From the NCBI GenBank assembly GCA_018398765.1, contig JAHBMJ010000378.1:32501-49372 (forward strand): a DNA stretch of 16,872 nucleotides, in the 5' to 3' direction. Under the pieces are notes generated by a model. It had not been told where the DNA came from and did not search any database. It saw only the letters and a program-made list of their open reading frames with translations. Shown here piece after piece: positions 1-8,674 of the stretch. The translations under genes and the position numbers were made by a program. Source of the DNA: Chromera velia. Taxonomy: Eukaryota > Sar > Chromeraceae. Positions within the stretch are counted from its first letter, which is position 1. Every line of letters begins with the position of its first letter.

Positions 1-173
1 TCGAAAGCTTCCGTGAGACTGCATGGCAATCTTCAAGTAGGCCTCTCAAGGGCGACTTTCCCAAGAGGAGTAGCATGGAAACTGTGACTACTCACGCCCC
101 TTGCAGGTGTCTAAATTCAGCCTGACCATCCCATGCCCTGCCTTTCTGAGTCCCTTCGAAAAAAGACAGCATC

Positions 174-1184
174 ATGCAGGTCTGCTCGTTTGCGGGGAGC
201 GGCGACCCAACCTGGGGTGATGGCCAGGGAACACAGGCACACTTTCACCAACCGGTAGGCATTGCGGTGGATGGCAGTGGTAATTTCATCGTCGCAGATT
301 GCAGCAACCACCGCATCCGCAAGATCAGCCCGGAAGGCAACGTCAGCACTCTTGCCGGGAGCAGCACTTCAGGTTGGCGCGACGGTGAAGGCACGCAGGC
401 GCAGTTCTGCTATCCATATAGCGTGGCTGTGGATGGCAGCGGCAACGTGATCGTCGCAGATTTCGACAACAACCGCATCCGCAAGATCAGCCCGGAAGGC
501 TACGTCAGCACTCTTGCCGGGAGCGGCACTTCAGGTTGGCGCGACGGTCAAGGCACGCAGGCGCAGTTCTGGTGTCCGGGTGGCGTGGCGGTGGATGGCA
601 GCGGCAACGTTATCGTCGCAGACCAAAGAAACCACCGCATCCGCAAGATCAGCCCGGAAGGCTACGTCAGCACTCTTGCCGGGAGCGGTGGCGGAGGATT
701 CCGCGACGGTCTCCGTCTCTTCCTCTCTATCCTTTACGTCCTATCTCCTTTTCTCTATCTCCTTTTCTTTGTCTCTTTCTCTCTATCTCTTCCTCGCTAT
801 CCCTTCCAGGACCTTTCTATCTCTTCTTTTGTGTCTCCTTTTCTCTATCTCTTTCTCTCATGCCTTTCTCTCTATCTCTTACTTTTCCCTCCATCTCTCA
901 TTTTCTCTCACACTGCGCAGTTCGGCTATCCGTTTGGCGTGGCGGTAGATGGCAGCGGCAATATTATCGTCGCAGACGAAGGAAACCACCGCATCCGCAA
1001 GATCAGGCCGGAAGGCAACGTCAGCACTCTTGCCGGGAGCCGCACTTCAGGATTCCGCGATGGTCAAGGCACACAAGCATCCTTCAGCGGTCCGCGTGGC
1101 GTGGCGGTGGATGGCAGCGGCAACGTGATCGTCGCAGATAGCGGCAACCACTGCGTCCGCAAGATCACCCGCACGGCGCTGTAA
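174..1184 (+). CDS. NHL-repeat beta-propeller part of an NHL-BTB protein (N-terminal frame, ends at a frameshift)
   Basis: The frame encodes five successive NHL-type units with the signature GVAVDGSGNVIVAD followed by NHRIRKISPEG. Unit starts (codon for V in VSTLAGS) lie at 342, 504, 666 and 1020; the first unit begins at the ATG at 174. NHL units fold as blades of a beta-propeller that usually serves protein or RNA binding, and in BTB fusions they would be the substrate-binding half. Unit spacing is exactly 162 bp except where unit 4 carries a 192-nt pyrimidine-rich insertion. The frame ends at TAA 1182-1184, but a sixth unit continues in another frame directly after, so this stop is caused by a 1-nt loss near 1167. 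The true start is uncertain: an acceptor-like ATGCAG lies at 174-179, so 174 may be the start of an internal exon and the gene may begin outside the window. Confidence 0.82.
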   Translation: MQVCSFAGSGDPTWGDGQGTQAHFHQPVGIAVDGSGNFIVADCSNHRIRKISPEGNVSTLAGSSTSGWRDGEGTQAQFCYPYSVAVDGSGNVIVADFDNNRIRKISPEGYVSTLAGSGTSGWRDGQGTQAQFWCPGGVAVDGSGNVIVADQRNHRIRKISPEGYVSTLAGSGGGGFRDGLRLFLSILYVLSPFLYLLFFVSFSLSLPRYPFQDLSISSFVSPFLYLFLSCLSLYLLLFPPSLIFSHTAQFGYPFGVAVDGSGNIIVADEGNHRIRKIRPEGNVSTLAGSRTSGFRDGQGTQASFSGPRGVAVDGSGNVIVADSGNHCVRKITRTAL

Positions 1185-1325
1185 CGGTCCTTGCAGGGAG
1201 CGGTAGCGTAGGATTCCGCGATGGTGAATGCACACGGGCGCAGTTCTGCTATCCACAGGGAGTTGCGGTGGATTGTGACGGCAACGTCGTCATCGCAGAC
1301 TCCAACAACCAACGCATCCGGAAAG
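342..1325 (+). repeat. 162-bp tandem coding repeat (NHL units)
   Basis: DNA-level tandem repeats with 162-bp spacing (starts 342, 504, 666, 1020 and 1181) share long nearly identical stretches such as CCGCAAGATCAGCCCGGAAG. The high nucleotide identity suggests recent unit duplication or gene conversion. The last interval is 161 bp, which locates the frameshift, and the 666-1020 interval is 354 bp (162+192). Confidence 0.85.
711..914 (+). repeat. Pyrimidine-rich (CTCTATCTC-like) expansion inside NHL unit 4
   Basis: About 204 nt of almost pure pyrimidine replace 12 nt expected between the Asp-Gly codons (ending 710) and the Ala-Gln-Phe codons (starting 915). The net gain is 192 nt, a multiple of three, and all three forward frames stay open because the tract has almost no purines. 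Translated, it inserts a hydrophobic Leu/Ser/Phe-rich stretch of 64 residues into a propeller blade. I tested it as an intron: the only GT at the left edge (phase 1) and the AG at 919-920 (phase 0) do not match in phase, so simple splicing would break the frame. Confidence 0.7.
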
Positions 1326-1921
1326 TGGCTGCTGGCCTAACGCCCCTTTCTCCCGTGCACCTAGTGCGCGCTCAGTCCGTGCTTCCCTCTGTGTTCGCGA
1401 CCCACATGGAGGCGCTGCTGAACGACGAGACTCTCTCCGAAGTCACCTTCGTAGTGGGGGACGTTCGAATTCACGCGCTCCGTGCCGTCCTCATCAGCCG
1501 TTCGGAGTACTTCCGAGCGATGCTCACGTCCGGCTTTGACGAGGGCCAGGAGGCCGGCAGAGAGATCACGATCGGCAGCACGACCCCCGAAGCCTTCAAA
1601 GCCATCCTGCGGTACCTCTACACCGACGAGCTCCGGTTTCCGGATGAGCACCTGATGGAGGTGATGCACAAGGCCAAGGAGATCCAGTTAGAGCGTGTAT
1701 ACAAGCACGCGGTCGGTCGGGCCTCCCGTCTCCTCTCCGTGCACAACGTCGTCAACTGGCTCGTGAAGGCAGACGAGTACGGCATGGAGGAGCTGCGCAC
1801 TGCCGCCCTCACCTTCTTTACCCGCAACCTTCCCAGGATCAAGGCAGAGGCCAAACAGTCGTTGCAAGGGCTCTCAGAGAGGCCCCAGCTTATGGTTGAG
1901 TTGATTTCCAGTTTTGATTGA
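1169..1921 (+). CDS. Sixth NHL unit plus BTB/POZ and BACK-like domain (C-terminal frame of the same gene)
   Basis: From 1169 the frame reads a sixth NHL unit (about 1181-1325), a Pro/Ala/Val-rich linker, then a BTB/POZ domain. BTB hallmarks are LSEVTFVVGD, HALRAVLISRSEYFRAML and YLYTDE (about residues 10-75 counted from the ATG at 1406), followed by a helical BACK-like segment with VNWLVKADEYGMEELR, and stop TGA at 1919. BTB domains dimerise and many act as Cullin-3 adaptors, so the whole protein is plausibly a ubiquitin-ligase adaptor whose NHL propeller chooses the substrate; that role is inference from architecture. Codon frame is -1 relative to the upstream NHL units. If the frameshift is real, translation from the ATG at 1406 would still give a BTB-BACK protein of 171 residues. 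Confidence 0.88.
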   Translation, partial: PHGAVTVLAGSGSVGFRDGECTRAQFCYPQGVAVDCDGNVVIADSNNQRIRKVAAGLTPLSPVHLVRAQSVLPSVFATHMEALLNDETLSEVTFVVGDVRIHALRAVLISRSEYFRAMLTSGFDEGQEAGREITIGSTTPEAFKAILRYLYTDELRFPDEHLMEVMHKAKEIQLERVYKHAVGRASRLLSVHNVVNWLVKADEYGMEELRTAALTFFTRNLPRIKAEAKQSLQGLSERPQLMVELISSFD

Positions 1922-2980
1922 TCGATGAGGAAGGAACTTCAAGGTGTTGTGTGCATAAAGTCAATTTAAAGTCCGTTTGCGTCTGCCCCCCCGCATTTGT
2001 GTGTTCGTTGTCTTTGTTTTTTTTCTCTTCTCCGGTTCGTGCCTGTGTCTTAATTTTTGAGGTGAAAGGAGTAGTCTTCGGTCTACTTCCTTCCACCGAA
2101 AGAGTAGGCAGGTCTGAGTGGGGCACTAGAGGGATTGAAAGATTCTGAAGGAAGCTAGAACGAACGCAACGCACCTGAAAAGAGATTCAGATGTTAGAGC
2201 AAAAGATGGGAAGAGGGAGGGAAGGTGGGAGGGAAGCTTCGGTTTTTGGAATTGGGACACTGGAGTGGACTGGACAGTGTTGAGGAAGGGTGTGATCGAG
2301 AGAACATCGAGAGAGAGAGAGAATTAAGAATCGTGGCATGCTTCATTGCAAGTAAAGTGAGTGACTGGGGGGGGAATCGGGTTAGTTCAGTGTGGGAACA
2401 GGGGGGGCGACTGCGCAAACAAAAGATCAAGTGCTGGTAGAGAAACGCGTTGCGTAATTCGATTGAATTTGACGGGGGGGTAGTTGGGAAAGACAAACTC
2501 GGCCGGGGGCGTGCATGAGAGAAGCAATCGACTGGAATGAATGGATGAATGAATGAATAAATGAATGAATGGATGCATGGGCTTGCATGTGATTGGGTTG
2601 ACCTGCTGGTAGTCACATGAGGGAGTGATAAGTGAATGGGTCCGCGCATTTTTTCTAGTTCTTTCCAATTCATGGTGTGGCAATCTCCGCATGGGACTGT
2701 TTGCCTTCGTCTGAGGCTGCATGGACTTGAAAGCTGTGGTCTGGACAGATTGATGCGTTTTCTTTGTGCTGCACGTGTCTCTTCATTTGTGTGTCTCTAA
2801 TTGTACAAATCAGAAGTCCCCCTTCCTTTTTGGAGTTGTGACTCGATTGTTTTATCACCATGATTTTCTCCCTTGGGAATCTTTGTGTCTTTTTCTTTGT
2901 CTGTCGGGGTGATCGAGTCTTTGCACTTGCGTGAGTGCGAGCGTCCAAACAAGAGCGAGGGAGCGTATGACACCTAGTTG
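1922..2980. other. Downstream flank of the NHL-BTB gene, no gene seen
   Basis: No coding-like frame was recognised. The stretch has several G-runs (around 2368-2374, 2401-2407 and 2474-2480), a GAAT/GGAT microsatellite, and mixed composition. The first part is presumably 3' untranslated sequence of the BTB gene; I saw no clear AATAAA signal close to the stop. Confidence 0.4.
2534..2572 (+). repeat. (GAAT)n/(GGAT)n microsatellite
   Basis: Imperfect tetranucleotide array of GAATG and GGATG steps. Confidence 0.85.
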
Positions 2981-2982
2981 TG

Positions 2983-2988
<6 letters not shown>

Positions 2989-3039
<51 letters not shown>

Positions 3040-3060
3040 AGAGCGAAAAGGAGAGAGAGA
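2989..3060 (+). repeat. Compound (TG)n(GA)n microsatellite
   Basis: A (TG)n run at 2989-3017 passes directly into (AG)n at 3018-3043, a short break, then more GA to 3060, followed by a GTGA array. Confidence 0.95.
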
Positions 3061-4600
3061 GTGTGGGTGAGTGAGTGAGTGACTAACAGTGCAAGAATGT
3101 GCAGGGATGCATCTCTCCGTACTTAACGATTTGAGAGACGTAACATCTGCGTGAGCCTTGAACTCAGCCTTCTGCTTCTCACTCAGGAGGCAGGTTTATT
3201 AACAAAAGCGTGTTTCATTGCTAAAATCTACTATAAAATTCAATTTCATGATCGTGAACGTTTTGCCATTCAAAAACGAAAAAAGAATTTCTATCACTCT
3301 TGCTATCATTTTTCTATTAAATTTCTAATTTCTTAATTTTCTTTTTCTATCAATCACTAATATGCATTTGTTGCAGACAATGAAAACTTTAACCTAAACT
3401 CTAACAATCTTTTTATTCTGAAAATTAAAAAAAAATCTAGAAAAAAATACAATTTCATTCAAATTTTTTATATTTCAAGTTGATTGATTGATTGATTGAT
3501 TGATATCTTCCGCCCTAGGGCCTTCCCGCAAATTAAGAACGTAAGTGAGTTTTAATCAAAAAAATTTGGGAGGGAAACGCATTTTATATCCGTTACTAGA
3601 GCAAAAATTAAAAATGAAGAGACGTACGTCTTGTTACAACTTCATGGCCCTCGTGTGGGCATTCCCTCATGCAGACAGTCAGCCTTCAGACGGTCTATGT
3701 TCGTGCACCTCTCCTGGAGGAGTGATAGTCTTAGTTCGTTGCATCTGACTCCATATTCACCCATCGCTTTGTTCCTTTGTATGAAATTCTATATATATCT
3801 GCACGCGACTGTATTCCATGCATGTAATTAATTGCCTGCCTGATTAATTACTTCCAGAATAATTCGTACGCCACACCGCGAATGCGCTCTGCATACGCGC
3901 GGCCACATACGGACTGTGATGGCCCATCCGCGTCCATCACCATCAAAGTCACAAGCTCATTTAGAATTTCACTACTAGCACGTCCGCCTCACTCTTGACC
4001 TTCCTTCCGTCTACGCAACAGTGCAACACTCTTGGCTACATCGCAACACGTACGCTAAGTTCTATTCAATCGATCACTCTTTTATGGTTCTGAATCAGTC
4101 GTCCATGAGGATAAGTGCACTGCTGAATCCACCCATCTCCTCCCCTTCGCCTGCATGGCCTCGTGTGCCCTGATACACGCAAAATTGAATTTGAAATTGG
4201 AAATATAATATTTTTATTGTATTTTACTTACTTATTTAATTGTGCTTTAGGCTAGAGGCGTTGCAAATTACATGGGGGCTCTGAATGCACGCGGGACGGT
4301 ATAAGCCTTTTCTAGGCAGTGGACCACGGGGGGCATCCGAAACATTATTATTTCAAACATAAATCCTATCCCATCCTACTGCCTGTTATTACCTCGCGCA
4401 TTCTGTATCGCTCGGCGTGCGTGGCTGATTCTTTTCTGCCACTGCCAAATTTCTGGTCCCCGACAAGTTGAATCTTAGTTTGAATCACTAGGACGATTAT
4501 TAATTATTACAATATCAGAGCGTATGATTCTTTTCCCTCTTACCTTAGAAATACTGTAAGCTCGGTTTCTCTCTGTCCCTCCCTCCTTCCTTCTCGGTCA
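3061..4600. other. AT-rich non-genic stretch
   Basis: Stops are frequent in all frames and short open frames lack coding character. It contains the (GATT)n array, an A/T-rich block at 3190-3480 and a small inverted repeat (GTGATGG at 3916-3922 with CCATCAC at 3934-3940). No gene, tRNA or known repeat was recognised. Confidence 0.5.
3480..3504 (+). repeat. (GATT)n microsatellite
   Basis: Six uninterrupted GATT repeats ending in GATATC. Confidence 0.95.
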
Positions 4601-4604
4601 GCCA

Positions 4605-4623
4605 GCCAGACAGGCAGACGCAC

Positions 4624-4655
<32 letters not shown>

Positions 4656-4674
4656 GCAGGCGCACACAGACAGA
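4605..4674 (+). repeat. (GACA)n microsatellite
   Basis: Tandem GACA/GGCA array, purest at about 4627-4653, degenerate on both sides. Confidence 0.95.
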
Positions 4675-4777
4675 CTATATGTTTCTTCTTCTTTCTCTTT
4701 TTCTTCGTGAACACAACAGACAAAAAGAAAGAAAGAACAAAGACAAAAGAACAGCACCAACAATCAAACAACGTGGG

Positions 4778-4830
4778 CACAGACGGACAGACGGACAGAC
4801 GGACAGACAGACAGCGACGGACAGGCAGGC
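4778..4830 (+). repeat. (GACGGACA)n/(GACA)n microsatellite
   Basis: Alternating GACGGACA units pass into GACA and GGCA steps. It lies about 100 bp from the 4605-4674 array, with a purine-rich AAAGAAAG stretch between, so the two are probably one degenerated array. Confidence 0.9.
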
Positions 4831-4884
4831 GGCAAGCAAACACGCACCCGCAAACGTAACTTGTATCAAATTTGCTTAGATTCC

Positions 4885-5335
4885 AGCTGCAAGACTTGCC
4901 TGCTTCTTCCTCTCTACCTTAACCATTTTCTCTCCTTCGGTCTGCATCAACCTGCATGTTTCTCTCTCTTCCTTTTTTCTCCTTCGATTCAACCCGCCCG
5001 TCTCCTTTTCAGAATCTCTGCTTCGTGCGGCAGTGTGGTTCCTTTCGTGTTGTTCGACCGCATTTCTTTCATCCCCACTTCTCTTTCCTTCCGTACGCAT
5101 CCACCCGCCCCTCGTTTTCTACGTTTGCCTCTGCTTTGATCCGTCTCTGTGTCTCTCTTAAGGAAGTTTGCTTCCACCCCTATCTTCAGCTACCTCTGCT
5201 TCAACCAATCCGTTCGTCCTATCTCTCCCTATTCCCCTCTGCCCTCCGTCTCTTCTCGTTTCAGTCTTCATGGACCAATTGTTTCTCGTTCCTTCTCTTT
5301 GACCAGACTTTCTCCTTTCCTCACAAGCCAGAGAG
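4885..5335 (+). other. Strongly pyrimidine-skewed 450-bp tract
   Basis: The plus strand is dominated by C and T (CTTTC, CTCTCC, TTCCTT motifs) with few purine runs. Open frames here are a by-product of this composition and give low-complexity Ser/Phe/Leu or Arg/Glu/Lys translations, so no gene is called. Confidence 0.6.
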
Positions 5336-5373
5336 TCACGCAGACAGATTGACAGACAGAGAGACAGACAGAT
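5336..5373 (+). repeat. Degenerate (CAGA)n microsatellite
   Basis: CAGACAGATTGACAGACAGA-type array, a third relic of the GACA family in the window. Confidence 0.85.
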
Positions 5374-5419
5374 CACCGCAGAAAGGATAGAAGATGCTGC
5401 TTCAAGACCATTTGCAAAA

Positions 5420-5620
5420 CTAAGAGGCCGCGCACCACTGGCATAGTGCAGCAAGCGGGTGCCTGCGTGGGGCGAGAGGCCCGGAGAGGGGACGTTTAGA
5501 GGGTAGGAATTGAAGGGGCGGCACCCGCCGCAGCGGCAACTCGCCGGCAAACAGCGACGCGGAGGGGGAACCCAGGGAACGGCGCAGGTGGGGCTGGCAA
5601 GCAGGCAAGAAGGGCTAGCT
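5420..5620. other. GC-rich island in AT-rich surroundings
   Basis: About 200 bp of G/C-rich sequence contrasts sharply with flanking AT-rich DNA. The minus strand is open for about 60 codons in more than one frame, with no recognisable domain. I cannot say whether it is an exon, a transposon relic or a CpG-type island. Confidence 0.35.
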
Positions 5621-5629
5621 AAGCCTCAG

Positions 5630-6836
5630 TTAATCAGATGATAATGTTGAGCTTCCATTACAAAGCAAACATATTACTGAACGATGAACATAACCTCACT
5701 GCGGCCGGTTACAGAATTTTAATACCATTTTATGAATACAGATTTTTTCTGTTATTTGTTGACCCGAAGGCCGCCATTAAACATTTTGATATGCAGAATT
5801 TTGATATTATTTTGTGATACCACATAGTATGTATGTATGATTTTTTTTTTAATTTGTTGACCGGAAAACTCGGTTTAAAGCTGCCATTAAACGTCACAAT
5901 AAACCTAGTTTTATAACCTAAAATACTAGAAAAAATTATTCTATCCTTATTCTCTAACATGTCCGACATGTATCAGCACTTTCTAGCAGTCCGACTTATT
6001 TACTTAATTAATTGTGGGTCAATTTGTGACTAGTTATTATTAGTTGATTCCAATCATTACCCCCTCTAGGTCATAGCTTACCTAGAAGGAGCTAGAGATG
6101 ATAAATAGATAAACGGACAGACAGACTCAACTTTACATTTTATAGGAAAGAAATATCGGTTCGAACGTAAAGCAAAGCTCCGACAAGCTCAGAAGCTCTG
6201 ATAGCTTCACGATCTGACTCAGACTGACTGATTAAAACGACTAAAATTTTAAAGAGACTGCATATGAAAACCATGGCCCCGGTTTTGTATGCATAAGGCA
6301 TGCCATGGCCCGGCGCGTCCTGCTGGTGCGATGCAGGCGGGATCGAAGCGGCACAGCATGTACCTAGCTACGGAACGCGACGCGGTTCATACATGAAATA
6401 AACTTTATTATTAAGTTTCATAAACAATATTTATTGTGGAGATTAGGATTAATGTGTGGAGGAATATGGAGGATTGGCTTTTGTTAAGGGCTACTGGAAG
6501 CCCTCAGAACAGACAAAGGGAAGTGGTGCAAGGTTGACTCCAGTTAGTCTTCAAAATAGTCTTAAGTGTCCAAACTCCAAAGAGTCAAAGGTCAGGTTCA
6601 AGAAAGTTCAATCTATGGCGCAAAGGTTGATCGCTTATCAATCGATTTCACGTTAATATCGAGTGCAGATCTTCGCGTTTTTGTTCAAGTTTGGAAGTTG
6701 GCTTCAGAGAGGCAATTTTGATGGTGTCGGACCTCCCGAGATGACCGACGACCTCAGAGGTCCTCTCGGCGAAATCTAGATTTTGATTTTTCTTGCGTGA
6801 TCTGATTTTGCACATGCGACAGTCCAGCAAGACTGA
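5630..6836. other. Mostly AT-rich non-genic stretch
   Basis: No supported gene. Contains short GACA arrays (about 6112-6127), a doubled CCATGGCCCCGG/CCATGGCCCGG motif near 6272 and 6303, and a moderately GC sequence from 6450 leading into the hairpin/tRNA-like composite. The open frame at 6456-6656 has no recognisable features. Confidence 0.4.
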
Positions 6837-6868
6837 GCGATTATTCGATCTCAGAGCCGAATAATCGC
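6837..6868. other. Perfect 11-bp inverted repeat (hairpin)
   Basis: GCGATTATTCG at 6837-6847 and CGAATAATCGC at 6858-6868 are exact reverse complements around a 10-nt loop. It directly precedes the degenerate 31-bp repeats and could mark the edge of a small non-autonomous element. Confidence 0.75.
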
Positions 6869-6877
6869 CGCGCTTAA

Positions 6878-7110
6878 ATTCGAATTCAAACCGCGCGGGA
6901 TTCGACCAGGTAGAATTTTCAGCTTCGGCCGGGTGGTTTCAGGTACTTCGAATTCAGACCGCGCACTATTGGGTTTTCGGTCTGACGGTTATTCGAATTC
7001 AGACCGCACACTATTCGACGTCTCGATTTCTGACCGCGCTTCTTTCTTTATCTTCGGTTTCAGACCGGGTTTTATTCGGTTCCATCGATTTTAGACCGCG
7101 CTTTACTCGG
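6878..7110 (+). repeat. Degenerate ~31-bp tandem repeat, core CAGACCGCGC...TATTCG
   Basis: The core (C/T)AGACCGCGC or variants recurs near 6888, 6955, 7000, 7030, 7061 and 7091 with spacing of about 30-31 bp in the right half and 45-67 bp in the left. Most cores are followed by TATTCG-like sequence and several preceded by TTCGAATT. It abuts the tRNA-like module and may form the body of a SINE-like element transcribed leftward. Confidence 0.6.
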
Positions 7111-7130
7111 ATGCACGTATTTTGGAATTC

Positions 7131-7203
7131 TGCCGGTGCTGGGACTCGAACCCGGGACCTCTTGGTCCCAGCCTCTCGTCCTAACCACTAGGCCATGGAG
7201 GCT
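7131..7203 (-). repeat. tRNA-like module with Pol III A and B boxes (SINE head or tRNA relic)
   Basis: The minus strand reads a near-consensus A box (TGGCCTAGTGG) and a perfect B box (GGTTCGAGTCC) spaced as in tRNA genes. It does not fold as a functional tRNA: only three acceptor pairs form, the T stem has a mismatch, and the anticodon arm is replaced by a strong hairpin (GGGACC, AAGA loop, GGTCCC). The first 30 nt resemble tRNAs of the Glu/Asp class. Together with the repeats at 6878-7110, which would lie downstream of this promoter, a tRNA-derived SINE is the best reading; a decayed tRNA gene is the alternative. Confidence 0.65.
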
Positions 7204-8434
7204 AAGTCCTGACTTAAAGATCGTCTTTGCCTGGTTTTCGTCTTTTCTCATCATTTATCTTTCTTTTCAGTCAGTTCGTGTTGTTTATTTACGTTTATTT
7301 GTCTTTCTAAAGTACACTTAAAAAGTCCAAATTCTTTACGTCTTTCTTATCATTTTGTAAGATTTTTCTCTATTTTCGATTTTTTTTTTCTAATACTTTT
7401 GACGTTACTTTACGTTACTTTCTAATGCTTTTTTTATCATTTTTCTTTCTTTAATCCTTTTCTTTAAACTTCATTTTCTTATATATCTAGACTAGCACAT
7501 AGCATGCATCTCCCTTTTAAGTTTGGGGTTCCACGCCCAAATTACCAGCACATAGCATGCGTCTGTCTTTTTCCTAATTGAAGAAACTTATGAAGATCTT
7601 TAAATCTTAATGCAAAAAAAAACTAATGAAGTAAACTTGTAATTGCTTCACATGATTTGCTTGGAATGGTGCTTTTTATTCATCTAAAGCCTCTAATCAT
7701 AATGACCTACTGACTAAGTCGAAGACTCTCGGAACGGACACACGATGTCAGTCAAACAGCCCATCAATAACCCCCATCGAGGATCGCAAGATATCGCAAG
7801 ACTTCCGGGCCCGGGTGAAAAAACGGAACGGAGGATGAACGGAGATGAAACGAGATCATAAGTCACTTATAGTGACTTACTGAATCCAGCAACAACAAGG
7901 CCATCACTCAATAATTCTCGCACTTGGTCAGATAGTGCATACGTATTTCTTCATGCAATGGTCAGACACCCCGATTCTGACACATACAGGAGGACTGATG
8001 CAGGGTTCAATCGGACAAACTTGTTTGATTTCCGTCAATTCAACACTTTCGGTCTGAAAACGAACGGATAAACCGTCAAACGACATATGCCTCTCTGATC
8101 GCCCTTCATTTGCCAGACAATTGTTTATTGCTTTTCGGAAGAGAGAGAACTGAACACTCCTCCCTACAAGTCTTTCTTAACTCCCCTCCCGACACTTATG
8201 TCGTAATGACGCGCGCCTTTTTTTCTTTTATCTTTTTTTTCTCAAAAAAAATTGGCCTTCTTCTAGTAAGGAGATGCGTGCATGGCCCACTACCCGCGCA
8301 AGCCGGGTTTGATATGATCGATTGGGGAAAGGAAAAGAAAAACTTTTGAAAAGAGATGTTCTGCCTTCATCTGCCTTCCTCCCTTTCAGCTCTCTCCATC
8401 CTCCTGTCTTCTTCCCCCGTCCTCAGTGCTCATC
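7204..8434. other. Non-genic stretch left of the minus-strand gene cluster
   Basis: AT-rich and T-rich sequence to about 7700, then mixed. It holds a 14-bp exact direct repeat (7494-7507 and 7547-7560), a 9-bp inverted repeat (7859-7879) and CCGGGCCCGG at 7805-7814. Short open frames at 8110-8430 have no coding signature. Confidence 0.45.
7859..7879. other. Perfect 9-bp inverted repeat
   Basis: TAAGTCACT and AGTGACTTA flank a 3-nt TAT spacer. It could form a small hairpin or serve as a protein-binding palindrome. Confidence 0.6.
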
Positions 8435-8674
8435 TCAAGCCTTGTCCGTGTGAGGAGTGTCCTGCTCTTTGTTCAGGCCAATGGAGGTCGAGATCGTGGT
8501 TGGTTTCAGAGACCCCTTCACTGTGTGCTTGTGGGTGGTAGTGATCGTAGTGGAGGCGGCCACCGAGGAGACCTTCGCCTTTGCGGCGACCTTGGGCGCG
8601 GCCTTGGGCACAGGCACGAAGTCCGACATGTCGGTCTGGCGATCGACGATGGTCGAATCAGTCAGCGACTGCAT
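8435..8674 (-). CDS. Hypothetical small Ala/Lys/Thr-rich protein or terminal exon
   Basis: A 79-residue open frame starting MQSLTDSTIVDRQTDMSDF. The middle contains PKAAPKVAAKAKVSS, a basic Ala/Lys/Pro stretch like those in nuclear or linker-histone-type tails, followed by a Thr-rich run TTITTTHKHTVKG. A second in-frame ATG at 8629 would give a protein beginning MSDFVPVP. Sequence upstream of the ATG in the same frame stays open to 8764, and TGCATGCAG at 8669-8677 resembles an acceptor, so it may be the last exon of a longer minus-strand gene. No family was recognised. Confidence 0.45.
   Translation of the reverse strand: MQSLTDSTIVDRQTDMSDFVPVPKAAPKVAAKAKVSSVAASTTITTTHKHTVKGSLKPTTISTSIGLNKEQDTPHTDKA

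Noticed and set aside
709-920. A conventional intron at the pyrimidine tract in NHL unit 4
   Set aside because: The left GT is in phase 1 and the right AG in phase 0, so splicing would break the frame, while the unspliced frame is intact.
1182-1200. A 16-nt GT-AG mini-intron (GTAACGGTCCTTGCAG) explaining the NHL stop
   Set aside because: Too short to be spliced by known mechanisms and it does not restore the frame; the 161-bp unit spacing points to a 1-nt deletion further upstream.
4950-5550. Long open frames in both strands of the pyrimidine-rich tract
   Set aside because: Composition-driven lack of stops; translations are low complexity without domains.
5420-5620. A ribosomal RNA fragment in the GC-rich island
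   Set aside because: Only a short superficial likeness to a small-subunit motif (GGAATTGA...GGCACC); the surrounding sequence does not continue it.
6878-7110. A CRISPR array
   Set aside because: Repeats are degenerate with variable spacing and the context is eukaryotic.
7131-7203. A functional tRNA gene on the minus strand
   Set aside because: Although A and B boxes are good, the acceptor stem has only three pairs, the T stem has a mismatch and no anticodon stem forms; reported as a tRNA-like repeat.
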